The notes beneath the pieces were generated by a model. That model had not been told where the DNA came from. It searched no databases and saw only the letters and a program-made list of their open reading frames with translations. From Paenibacillus vietnamensis (GTDB lineage Bacteria; Bacillota; Bacilli; Paenibacillales; Paenibacillaceae), in assembly GCF_020169515.1 (NCBI RefSeq), contig NZ_JAHMHW010000026.1, positions 1-64,000 of the forward strand: a DNA stretch of 64,000 nt, written 5' to 3'. Made by a program: the position numbers and the translations under genes. Positions 33,194 to 41,242 of this stretch are shown here, piece by piece. How positions within the stretch are numbered: position 1 is the stretch's first letter; each line of letters opens with the position of its first letter.

Positions 33194-33706
33194 ATGGATA
33201 TGGTTGTCCGCGAAGATCGGAAAGAGCAGATTTTAGAACAAGCAGTGGGGGTATTCGCGGAGTTGGGATACTATAAAGCGACGACGGCTATGATCGCTAA
33301 GGCGGCCGGTGTGACGCAGCCTTATGTGTTTCATTTTTTCGCAAATAAGGAAGAGCTATTCAAGGCGGTCGTAGACCGGGCGGTTAGGCGGATTTACGAG
33401 ACGTTCATCGGGGTGGAAGCGCCTGCCGACCAGCTGGAAGAAACGATGGGCATGGCGTTCATCGGGATTATGAATGCGCATAAGGGCGAGATTTTGCTGG
33501 TGATGCAGGCCCATTCGATCTCCGAGCCTGCCATTCGGGAGCATGTGCGGGATAAATACCGGCTCATTTACGAAGCGGTCATCGCCAAGTTCAAGCAGGC
33601 CGCCCTCAATAATCCGGAAGCGGCGGCGAGCCAATTTATGGCAACCGGACTGCTTATTACTTTGTCGGAAGTGCTGGGGCTTCCTGAGCTTTTGCATTTC
33701 AAGTAA
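33194..33706 (+). CDS. TetR-family transcriptional repressor
   Basis: 170 residues. The N-terminal helix-turn-helix reads REDRKEQILEQAVGVFAELG followed by TTAMIAKAAGVTQPYVFHFF and ANKEELFKAV, a standard TetR domain; the C-terminal ligand domain is short. Matched palindromes lie before this gene and before the membrane-protein gene that follows, so it probably represses itself and that gene. The ligand is unknown. An ATG two codons further in (33200) is an alternative start. Confidence 0.9.
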   Translation: MDMVVREDRKEQILEQAVGVFAELGYYKATTAMIAKAAGVTQPYVFHFFANKEELFKAVVDRAVRRIYETFIGVEAPADQLEETMGMAFIGIMNAHKGEILLVMQAHSISEPAIREHVRDKYRLIYEAVIAKFKQAALNNPEAAASQFMATGLLITLSEVLGLPELLHFK

Positions 33707-33780
33707 GAAAGCTGAACCGGTCGATAGGAGCGGTACAGAAGTAAGCGGCAGCATGAGGCTGCCTTTCATTTTGGAGTTTT

Positions 33781-33802
33781 ATTTATTGACTGATAAATAA
33801 AT
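33781..33802. promoter_or_regulatory. TetR operator before the membrane-protein gene
   Basis: ATTTATT-GACTGATA-AATAAAT, an inverted repeat that equals the reverse complement of the site before tetR except for one central base. It lies 27 bases before the membrane-protein start, where a bound repressor would block the promoter. Confidence 0.7.
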
Positions 33803-33828
33803 GTTATTCGAAAGAGGTGCGTATCAAA

Positions 33829-34731
33829 ATGAAAGAAAAGGCAAAGGATTTGGATGGAAGGCTGTTTGCCGGCGAGCGCTCGCTCGTCATTGTCGGCTTG
33901 CTCGGACTTGCGCTTGCCGGGATGATTGCCGTCTATACCGGATTTAACGGAGCGGCCGTCGGTCCGGAAGGGAATTTGCACAAAGCGTTTTCGTTCGATG
34001 CCGCGATCGGGCTGTTCATTTTGTCTATAGCTGCGATCATGCCGCTAGCAGGGCTGAGCCCGCGGAAGCGGAAGGTTATCCGTGTGAGTTTCATCCAAGC
34101 AACGTTATACTCCTATGCGGTGGAAACGATCCAGCACTTCCGCGGAATCAATCCCAGGTTCACTCGGGAAGGGACGCTCGCGGACACGATTTTCGGCGGT
34201 TTATTCGGACTGGAATCGCTGATCATTATTATCGTTACCGTGCTGGTTGCGATTTCTTTTTTCCGTAAACGCCGGACCGATGATCGGGTGCTGACGGTGC
34301 TCGGCATCCGTTATGCGTTTCTTTCCACGATGCTTGCCTTTGCCGGAGGCATCTGGATGATCGCGCTGCAGGGACGTTATACCGGGGATCAAGGCAACCT
34401 TATCGTTTCTCACGGCTTAGGCTTCCATGCTCTGCAGGCTCTTCCGCTGCTCGGTCTGCTGCTGGAGCATGCACAGGTCGACGGTAAACGCGCGCGAACG
34501 ATCGTTCACGCAGGCAGCATCGCCTGGACTTCCGCGCTGGTGCTCATCATGCTTCAAACCGCGCTTGGCCGGACCGTGTTCGAGCTTGGTCCGCTGCCGA
34601 TTCTGGCATGCATCCTGCTGCTGCTTTGGCTCGCCGCCGCCGCCGTCGCGGTACGGGAGCTTCTGCTCAGACCGGCGGGCGGCATGTCGTCGCTTCTCCG
34701 GACTTTGACAGGCCGGATAATGGACCGTTGA
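33829..34731 (+). CDS. Multi-span membrane protein under TetR control
   Basis: 300 residues from ATG 33829; AAAGAGGTG lies 9 bases before it. Hydropathy shows about seven spans (for example IVGLLGLALAGMIAVYTGF, AIGLFILSIAAIMPLAG, LIIIIVTVLVAISFF, LVLIMLQTALGRTVFELG). Charged and His-containing segments (SHGLGFHALQALPLLGLLLEH) lie inside. I do not recognise the family. The shared operator suggests the TetR protein controls it; transport or an oxidase-like membrane function are both possible. Confidence 0.75.
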   Translation: MKEKAKDLDGRLFAGERSLVIVGLLGLALAGMIAVYTGFNGAAVGPEGNLHKAFSFDAAIGLFILSIAAIMPLAGLSPRKRKVIRVSFIQATLYSYAVETIQHFRGINPRFTREGTLADTIFGGLFGLESLIIIIVTVLVAISFFRKRRTDDRVLTVLGIRYAFLSTMLAFAGGIWMIALQGRYTGDQGNLIVSHGLGFHALQALPLLGLLLEHAQVDGKRARTIVHAGSIAWTSALVLIMLQTALGRTVFELGPLPILACILLLLWLAAAAVAVRELLLRPAGGMSSLLRTLTGRIMDR

Positions 34732-34809
34732 CCTCAGGGTATGGATCGGTGACGGTATTTGTTTAGGTCAATCGCCCTCCGTCTACACTAATAGAGGAGG
34801 TGAGGGGAT

Positions 34810-35031
34810 ATGAACCTTGACGGCCATGAATCGCCGTATGGAATCGATCGCGACAAGCTGAAGAGTATTCTGCAGCAGTCGCTGGACCAAGAGACGGAGC
34901 TGCTTCGCACGTATACGATAACTTCGGAACGTATTCACGATAACGAGGAGCTGAAGACGCGTCTTCAAAATTTCGCGGAAGGAAACGCGAAGCGCACACG
35001 CCAGCTTATGGACGAGATCGGGAGGCTTTAG
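34810..35031 (+). CDS. Small helical protein (73 residues)
   Basis: Strong ribosome site GGAGGTGAGGGG before ATG 34810. The protein is acidic-basic and almost wholly helical (LKSILQQSLDQETELLRTYT, ERIHDNEELKTRLQNFAEG, AKRTRQLMDEI), like one half of a ferritin-like or four-helix bundle. No membrane span or cysteine. Function unknown. It is ended by the GGGCTGTCTC terminator. Confidence 0.7.
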   Translation: MNLDGHESPYGIDRDKLKSILQQSLDQETELLRTYTITSERIHDNEELKTRLQNFAEGNAKRTRQLMDEIGRL

Positions 35032-35104
35032 CTGGACGTTTCGGCTCGGAGCCGGCTGGTAATGAAGGTCAGACAGTACGGTCGGACCGGCATGAAAAAA
35101 TGTG

Positions 35105-35161
35105 GGGCTGTCTCAAAGGTCATGCAGATGATGCAGTGACTGGGGAGACAGCCCTGTTTTT
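35105..35161 (+). terminator. GGGCTGTCTC-type terminator (copy 2)
   Basis: GGGCTGTCTC pairs with GAGACAGCCC around an inner GTCA/TGAC stem, followed by TGT5. Same outer plan as the hairpin at 33067. It separates the small helical gene from the convergent LysR gene. Confidence 0.85.
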
Positions 35162-35182
35162 ATGGTTTGGCGGAAACCGCAC

Positions 35183-36061
35183 CTACTTCATCAGCTCGAT
35201 AAACTTGGTAGCGCTGCTGGAGAGCGGGACGCTGCGCATAGTCATAATTCCTACGTGGGTAGGGGGCAGCTGCACGTCCAATTGAATTTCGAACAGCGAG
35301 CCCTCCTCGAGCTCCTTCGTCACGAATTCCCGCGTCACATAAGAGATACCGAGTCCCTTCCGCGCCAGCTCAATAAGCAGATCTACGCTTCCGACTTCGA
35401 TTTCCGGCTTAATCGTTAAGCCGTAATTATGGAACAGCTCCGTGATGGCCATTCTGGCCCGGCTGTTGCGCGAGAACAGGATGACGGGGTACTTCAGCAG
35501 CATGTCCAGCGACAGCACCGCGCCCTTAAGCTCGGCGTAACGGGCTCCGGCGACAAAACAATCCTTCAGCTGGATACTTTCCCTCACTTCGAGCTGGGGA
35601 TCGACGATCGGCATGCGGACGACGCCCATATCGATTCTTCCTTCCTTCAGAAAAGAGATGACTTCCGGCGTCGTTCCATGGTTGAGATGGAGCCTGATGC
35701 CGGGATGCTGACGGTGATACTCCTCCAGATACGGCAGCAAATAATGCTTGAACAACGAATCGCTGCCGCCGATCCTCAGCTCGCCGCTGTCCAGATTTTT
35801 CAAAGAGGTCATTTTTTCCTCGGCTAGCGAGATCAGATTTTGGGACTGCTCGATGTAGGAATACAGCACGGTGCCCTCGTGAGTCAGCGTTACGCCTTTG
35901 GAATTCCTGTAAAACAATTGGATGCCAAAACTCTCCTCCAGCTGCTTGATGGAGTGGCTGACGCTTGGCTGCGTCAGGTACAAAGCTTTGGCGGCTTGCG
36001 TCAAACTTCCCGTCTTGGCGGCCCAATAAAAAACCTTATATAACTCGTAATTGTTGTTCAT
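35183..36061 (-). CDS. LysR-family transcriptional regulator
   Basis: 292 residues. N-terminal helix-turn-helix (FYWAAKTGSLTQAAKALYLT, QPSVSHSIKQLEESFGIQLF) and a C-terminal effector domain with the usual LysR layout (SGELRIGGSDSLFKHYLLPY). It is divergent from zwf across a 212-base gap, the standard LysR position for controlling the neighbour, so it may regulate zwf-tkt-tal. The effector is unknown. Confidence 0.9.
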   Translation of the reverse strand: MNNNYELYKVFYWAAKTGSLTQAAKALYLTQPSVSHSIKQLEESFGIQLFYRNSKGVTLTHEGTVLYSYIEQSQNLISLAEEKMTSLKNLDSGELRIGGSDSLFKHYLLPYLEEYHRQHPGIRLHLNHGTTPEVISFLKEGRIDMGVVRMPIVDPQLEVRESIQLKDCFVAGARYAELKGAVLSLDMLLKYPVILFSRNSRARMAITELFHNYGLTIKPEIEVGSVDLLIELARKGLGISYVTREFVTKELEEGSLFEIQLDVQLPPTHVGIMTMRSVPLSSSATKFIELMK

Positions 36062-36110
36062 AGATGCGGTCTATAGCTCCTGTAAAATATATTAATTACT
36101 TGTATGGCTC

Positions 36111-36123
36111 ATAATCGTATTAT
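36111..36123. promoter_or_regulatory. Inverted repeat in the LysR/zwf spacer
   Basis: ATAAT-CGT-ATTAT, a perfect 5-bp inverted repeat, lies 50 bases from the LysR start in the divergent spacer. LysR proteins bind T-N11-A inverted repeats of this kind. The element also resembles -10 sequences, so the assignment is tentative. Confidence 0.35.
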
Positions 36124-36273
36124 AGTGGAACTAAGAGAGAGAAACCATAGCTAGCGGCTGGGAATTGCGGTCACGCTGCTCGGCAGCGGCCGCCGCCCAC
36201 GCCGGAACGTCTAACCGCATTGCGGAAGGATTCGCCAAACTTCTATAGAGCGCAGCTGGAAGGAGTCAGACAG

Positions 36274-37800
36274 ATGGAGCCAACCACGTTTGTCCTGTTT
36301 GGAGCAACAGGGGATTTAGCGAAAAGAAAAATTTTTCCCGCCCTGTTCAATTTGTTTATCGATAAGAAGCTTCCGCCATACTTTTCCCTGATCGGACTTG
36401 GAAGAAGAGAGCTGACCGATGCGGCATTTCAAGCGAATGTCGAGCAATCGATCCGCAGCTTCTCCAGACGCCAGGCGGAAGATCCGTCTATATTGCAAGA
36501 ATTTCTGCGGGCATTCCGCTACAGCGTCCTTGATATCGGACGCAAGGAAGATTATCAGAAGCTGCTGCGGATGATCGAGCAGCGGGAAGAGGAGCTTAGC
36601 ATTCCGCCGAACCGCATGTTCTATTTATCTGTCGGACCCGAATTTTTCGAGACGATCGCAGCGAACATTCAAGAGAGCGGGCTTGGTTCCGCGAAAGGGT
36701 GGAAGCGTCTCGTGATCGAAAAGCCTTTCGGCCACGATCTTCAATCCGCACGGGATCTTAACGAGAAGCTTAGCAAAGCTTTTGCCGAAGACGAAGTGTT
36801 CCGGATTGACCATTACTTAGGCAAGCCGATGGTTCAAAGGCTCGAAGCTTTGCAGCAGACGAACCCGGTCATCCAGGCGTTATGGAACAACCGTTACATC
36901 GCCAACGTTCAGATTACGGCGAACGAAACGGTCGGCGTGGAAGAAAGAGCGGGCTATTACGATCACGTCGGCGCCGTAAGAGACATGTTCCAGAACCATT
37001 TGCTGCAATTGCTGATGATGACGGCCATCCGTCTTCCGCAAAAAAGCGATTCCGATAAGGTGCGCTTCAAGAAGAAGCAGCTGATCGAGGCGCTTGAGCC
37101 GCTGCAGAAGCAGGATGTCCACGCAAGCGTCATCCGCGGGCAGTACGCGGCCGGAAGCATTCAAGGCAAGCCGGTAGCCGGTTATCAGTCCGAGCCGGGC
37201 ATTGCGCCTGGATCCATGAACGATACGTTTATCGCCGCCAAATTGCAAATCGACGATTATTTCTGGCGGGGAGTTCCTTTCTATATCCGGACGGGCAAAA
37301 GAATGCAGGAGAAATCGACGCGGATCGTCATTGAGTTCAAAGAGCCGCTGAAGCAGGCTTCTGCGGCGAACGACGATCAAATTGCGCCGAACCTTCTCAT
37401 CATCGAGATGAGCCCGAAGGAAAGCATTACTCTGCAGCTGAACACCAAAGATCCTCAGAATAAAGGGGAGTTCAAGCCGATCCATATCGACCTTAATCCG
37501 GGTCAGCAAGAGCTTAACGAAGCTTACGAGAATTTGATTCGCGACGCGCTGCACGGCGACCCTACGTTCTTTGCGCATTGGGACGAGGTTGAGCTGTCGT
37601 GGGCCTGGGTTCAGCCGATTCTGGAAGCCTTCGAAGAGAATCTGATTCCGCTTCATCCGTATGCGGCGGGCTCTTACGGTCCGGCCGAGTCCGACGCCCT
37701 GCTTGCGAAGGACGGCTTCCACTGGTGGTTCGACTACAAGATTGAAGAAGAAATTGAAGTAAAGGAAGGAAAAGAATATGCTTACAACACAAACCATTGA
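36274..37800 (+). CDS. zwf: Glucose-6-phosphate 1-dehydrogenase
   Basis: 508 residues from ATG 36274 behind AAGGAG; an in-frame TTG at 36220 is rejected. The dinucleotide-binding GATGDLAKRKIFPAL and the active-site RIDHYLGKP are intact, and the length is normal. It makes 6-phosphogluconolactone and NADPH, the entry to the oxidative pentose phosphate branch. Its 3' end overlaps tkt by 23 bases, so the two are translationally linked. Confidence 0.96.
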   Translation: MEPTTFVLFGATGDLAKRKIFPALFNLFIDKKLPPYFSLIGLGRRELTDAAFQANVEQSIRSFSRRQAEDPSILQEFLRAFRYSVLDIGRKEDYQKLLRMIEQREEELSIPPNRMFYLSVGPEFFETIAANIQESGLGSAKGWKRLVIEKPFGHDLQSARDLNEKLSKAFAEDEVFRIDHYLGKPMVQRLEALQQTNPVIQALWNNRYIANVQITANETVGVEERAGYYDHVGAVRDMFQNHLLQLLMMTAIRLPQKSDSDKVRFKKKQLIEALEPLQKQDVHASVIRGQYAAGSIQGKPVAGYQSEPGIAPGSMNDTFIAAKLQIDDYFWRGVPFYIRTGKRMQEKSTRIVIEFKEPLKQASAANDDQIAPNLLIIEMSPKESITLQLNTKDPQNKGEFKPIHIDLNPGQQELNEAYENLIRDALHGDPTFFAHWDEVELSWAWVQPILEAFEENLIPLHPYAAGSYGPAESDALLAKDGFHWWFDYKIEEEIEVKEGKEYAYNTNH

Positions 37801-39772
37801 TCAACTGGCGATCGACACGATCCGTACGCTGTCCATCGACGCGATTAACAGCGCCAATTCGGGTCATCCGGGGCTTCCGATGGGAGCGGCGCCGATGGCG
37901 TACACTCTGTGGTCCCAATTTTTGAATCACAATCCCGGCCATTCCAAATGGTTCAACCGCGACCGCTTCGTGCTGTCCGCGGGCCACGGCTCGGCTTTGC
38001 TGTACAGCCTTCTGCATGTGTTCGGCTATCAGGTGTCGATTGACGATCTGAAGCAATTCCGCAAGCTGAACAGCAAGACGCCGGGACATCCGGAGTTTGG
38101 CCACACGGACGGCGTTGACGCAACGACCGGTCCTCTCGGTCAAGGTATTGCCAATGCGGTCGGCATGGCGATGGCCGAAGCCCATCTGGCGGCCAGATTC
38201 AACCAAGACGGCTTCCCGGTTGTCGACCATTACACGTATGCGCTTGTCGGAGACGGCTGCTTGATGGAGGGTATTTCCTACGAGGCTATGTCCATGGCCG
38301 GCCATATGAAGCTCGGCAAGCTGATCGTGCTGTACGATTCGAACGACATTTCCCTGGACGGAGATCTGAACCTTTCGTTCGGAGAGCATATCCAGAAAAG
38401 AGCGGAATCGGCGAACTGGCAATATTTGCGCGTAGAAGACGGCAATGACATTGCCGGCATCGGTGAGGCTATCGCGGCTGCCAAGCAAAACGATTCGCAG
38501 CCGACGCTCATCGAGATCCGCACGATCATCGGCTACGGCAGCAAAGCGGCCGGCACGAACAAAGTGCACGGCAATCCGCTGGGCAAAGAAGAAGCTAAGG
38601 CAACAAAAGAAGTATACGGCTGGCATTACGAGGAAGAATTCACGGTTCCGGAAGAAGTGAAAGCTCATTTCGAGCAGCTGAAGCAGGACGGCGCGGCCAA
38701 AGAAGAACAATGGAACAGTCTGGTCGCTTCCTATACGGCGCAATATCCGGAGCAAGGCAAGGAGCTGTCGCAAGTTATCGACGGAAAAGTGTCGATCGAC
38801 GCTGCAGACGTCCTGACATTCGATACTTCCAAATCGATTTCGACCCGCGTTGCGAGCGGTGAAGCGATCAATTATTTTGTGAAAACCGTTCCTGCGATTT
38901 TCGGCGGCAGCGCCGACCTGTCGCATTCGACGATGACGGACATCAAGGGCGAGCAGAAGTTTGCGGTGGATTCCTACGCGGCCCGCAACGTTTACTTCGG
39001 CGTGCGCGAGCATGCGATGGGCGCAGCCGGCAACGGCATGGCGCTGCATGGCGGCGTGAAGCCTTTCGTCAGCACCTTCTTCGTATTCAGCGATTACCTG
39101 CGCCCGTCCATTCGTCTGGCTGCGCTGCAAAAGCTGCCTGTCGTTTATGTGTTTACGCATGATTCCATCGCTGTCGGAGAAGACGGGCCTACGCACGAGC
39201 CTGTCGAGCATTTGGCTGCGCTGCGCACGATTCCGGGCCTTACGGTCATCCGGCCGACCGACGCCAATGAAACGGCAAGCGCATGGGCCTATGCTTTGCA
39301 GCAGAACGAAGGACCGGTCGCTCTCATCCTGAGCAGACAGAACCTGCCTATTTATGAAGCGACAAAAGGCAACGTCAATGCGGTTAGCAAAGGTGCATAC
39401 GTTCTGGAGGAAACGAACGGCCAGCCGGATGTGATCCTGATCGCCACCGGTTCCGAGGTGTCTCTAGCCGTGAACGCCAAAGCGGAGCTCGAGAAGGACA
39501 ACGTATCCGTACGCGTCGTTGCTATGCCGAGCAGAGAGCTGTTCGACCGTCAATCCGAGGAATACAAGCAAAGCGTTCTCCCTGCTTCCGTAACGAAGCG
39601 TGTGGCGATCGAGGCCGGTATTTCGCTCGGCTGGGACCGTTACGCGGGACCAAGCGGAAAAGTATTGTCGATCGATACGTTCGGCGCTTCGGGCCCTGGC
39701 AACCAGGTTCTGGAATACTTCGGCTTCTCGACGGACAATGTCGTTCGCTTGACGAAGGAATTACTGGTATAA
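37778..39772 (+). CDS. tkt: Transketolase
   Basis: 664 residues, full length. Typical motifs: NSGHPGLPMGAAPMAY, the thiamine-diphosphate motif GDGCLMEGISYEAMS leading to YDSNDISLDGDL, the PYR-domain FGVREHAMGAAGNGMALHGG, and HDSIAVGEDGPTHEPVEHLA. It moves two-carbon units between sugar phosphates. Second gene of zwf-tkt-tal, with its start inside the end of zwf. Confidence 0.97.
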   Translation: MLTTQTIDQLAIDTIRTLSIDAINSANSGHPGLPMGAAPMAYTLWSQFLNHNPGHSKWFNRDRFVLSAGHGSALLYSLLHVFGYQVSIDDLKQFRKLNSKTPGHPEFGHTDGVDATTGPLGQGIANAVGMAMAEAHLAARFNQDGFPVVDHYTYALVGDGCLMEGISYEAMSMAGHMKLGKLIVLYDSNDISLDGDLNLSFGEHIQKRAESANWQYLRVEDGNDIAGIGEAIAAAKQNDSQPTLIEIRTIIGYGSKAAGTNKVHGNPLGKEEAKATKEVYGWHYEEEFTVPEEVKAHFEQLKQDGAAKEEQWNSLVASYTAQYPEQGKELSQVIDGKVSIDAADVLTFDTSKSISTRVASGEAINYFVKTVPAIFGGSADLSHSTMTDIKGEQKFAVDSYAARNVYFGVREHAMGAAGNGMALHGGVKPFVSTFFVFSDYLRPSIRLAALQKLPVVYVFTHDSIAVGEDGPTHEPVEHLAALRTIPGLTVIRPTDANETASAWAYALQQNEGPVALILSRQNLPIYEATKGNVNAVSKGAYVLEETNGQPDVILIATGSEVSLAVNAKAELEKDNVSVRVVAMPSRELFDRQSEEYKQSVLPASVTKRVAIEAGISLGWDRYAGPSGKVLSIDTFGASGPGNQVLEYFGFSTDNVVRLTKELLV

Positions 39773-39815
39773 TAATCATTAGTCCAATCCTTTAAATAAA
39801 TGGAGGTTAATTCCC

Positions 39816-40487
39816 ATGAAATTTTTTATCGATACGGCAAATCTGGAAGACATCAAGAAAGCTTATAAAATCGGAGTATTGTCCGGCGTAACGACAAACC
39901 CTTCTTTGGTTGCCAAAGAAGGCGTGAAATTCGAAGACCGCATTGAAGAAATTTTGAAAGCCGTACCTGAAGTGGAATCCGTATCCGCTGAAGTTACTCC
40001 TGACGCGCTGACAGCTGAAGAAATGATCGCACAAGCAAACGAGCTGATCAAGATCAACAACAACGACAAAAACATCACGATCAAGCTTCCAATGACGCTG
40101 GCCGGTCTTGAGGCTTGCCGTTACCTGACGAAAAAAGGCGTAAAAACAAACGTAACGCTTATCTTCACAGTGAACCAAGCGCTTCTTGCCGCTCGTGCAG
40201 GCGCAACTTATGTATCTCCGTTCCTTGGCCGTTTGGACGACATCTCCGAAGACGGCGTTCTGCTGGTATCGAAAGTAGCTGAATTGTTCCGAGTGCACAA
40301 TCTGGACTCGCAAATTATCGCAGCATCCGTTCGCCATCCGGACCACGTAACTCGCGTAGCAATGGCAGGCGCTCATATCGCAACGGTTCCATTCTCGGTA
40401 ATCGAGCAAATTTCCAAGCACCCGCTGACAGATCAAGGTATGGAGAAATTCGCTGCCGACTGGAAAAAAACGACTCAATTGGTGTAA
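39816..40487 (+). CDS. tal: Transaldolase (short TalC/Fsa-type)
   Basis: 223 residues, the compact transaldolase/fructose-6-phosphate aldolase class. MKFFIDTANLEDIKKA at the start, GVTTNPSLVAKEG, and the Schiff-base lysine in KGVKTNVTLIFTVNQALLAA. Codon choice is plainly different from its neighbours, with more A/T-ending codons (AAA, GAA, GTA, GCA), a sign of high expression rather than of transfer, given its fixed place in the pathway operon. Ribosome site GGAGGT. It is 43 bases after tkt. Confidence 0.95.
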   Translation: MKFFIDTANLEDIKKAYKIGVLSGVTTNPSLVAKEGVKFEDRIEEILKAVPEVESVSAEVTPDALTAEEMIAQANELIKINNNDKNITIKLPMTLAGLEACRYLTKKGVKTNVTLIFTVNQALLAARAGATYVSPFLGRLDDISEDGVLLVSKVAELFRVHNLDSQIIAASVRHPDHVTRVAMAGAHIATVPFSVIEQISKHPLTDQGMEKFAADWKKTTQLV

Positions 40488-40509
40488 CATCAATTCTTAC
40501 CTAATATCA

Positions 40510-40573
40510 AGCACTCCTGAGTGCGCTCGTGAAAGCTTAGGTCCTTTCATGCAGCCGCGCCAGGGGTGCTTTT
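40510..40573 (+). terminator. Two-state hairpin region after tal
   Basis: AGCACTCCTG (40510-40519) can pair with CAGGGGTGCT (40561-40570) before TTTT, making a terminator. The same left arm can instead fold with its neighbour as GCACTC-CT-GAGTGC (40511-40524). The two folds exclude each other, which is attenuator-like, but a simple terminator with an extra hairpin explains it as well. Confidence 0.45.
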
Positions 40574-40596
40574 CATTGCGTTCAGGGGTGACACAG

Positions 40597-41154
40597 ATGG
40601 AACCAAAATTTTGCATGACATGCGGGCAGGGGCTGGAAATCCGGGATATAGACGGAACGATGAGGGCGGCTTGCCCGAGCTGCAGCTTCGTGCATTGGGG
40701 CAGCTACAGTGTAGGTGTCGGGGCACTTGTTGTGAGGGACGAACGTATTCTGCTTGTGCGCAGAGCCCAGGAGCCGGGTAAAGGTTATTGGACGAATCCG
40801 GGCGGTTATATCGAGCAGCTCGAGCCGATCGAGAGGACGGTCGAGCGGGAGGTGCTGGAGGAATGCGGAGTGGCGGCGTCGGTGAAAAGCGTCGTCGCAC
40901 TTCGCGACCAGCCTAGAAGCATACATAATATTTACATTGCTTTCGAAATGGAGTATGTAAGCGGAGAGCCGGCACCCGATAACGTAGAGGTGGATGCGGC
41001 CGGCTTCTTCACTCAGCAGGAGCTGGAAACGATGAATGTGGCGCCGTTTACGCGCTGGCTCATTGACGTTGCGTTCCATCGCCGCTCGCAAGGCCTGCTG
41101 ACCGACCTTGCTCCGGTCGTTCCGCTGAATGGCTACGGCTTATTCCGTGTTTGA
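40597..41154 (+). CDS. NUDIX hydrolase with N-terminal zinc ribbon
   Basis: 185 residues from ATG 40597 behind AGGGGTG. A zinc ribbon opens the protein (CMTCGQGLEI with a second pair in CPSC). The NUDIX box follows as GGYIEQLEPIERTVEREVLEECGV, matching GX5EX7REUXEEXGU. The plan is like NudC/YjaD-type or nucleotide-sugar pyrophosphatases; the substrate is unknown. Separate unit with its own terminator. Confidence 0.88.
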   Translation: MEPKFCMTCGQGLEIRDIDGTMRAACPSCSFVHWGSYSVGVGALVVRDERILLVRRAQEPGKGYWTNPGGYIEQLEPIERTVEREVLEECGVAASVKSVVALRDQPRSIHNIYIAFEMEYVSGEPAPDNVEVDAAGFFTQQELETMNVAPFTRWLIDVAFHRRSQGLLTDLAPVVPLNGYGLFRV

Positions 41155-41210
41155 AGAAGTACGTTTTAAGAACTGTTCACATAAGATAGAGGGTGCATAG
41201 CTCTCTTCTT

Positions 41211-41238
41211 GAAGACCTTCTTTTGAAGGTCTTTTTTT
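41211..41238. terminator. Terminator between convergent genes
   Basis: GAAGACCTTC-TTTT-GAAGGTCTTT, a perfect 9-bp stem followed by T7. It serves the NUDIX gene and lies 5 bases from the end of the convergent permease gene. Confidence 0.85.
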
Positions 41239-41242
41239 ATAT

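Noticed and set aside
37562..39211. Open frame of 549 codons antisense to zwf and tkt
   Set aside because: It lies across two certain genes, has the same skewed antisense composition, and no motif or start signal.
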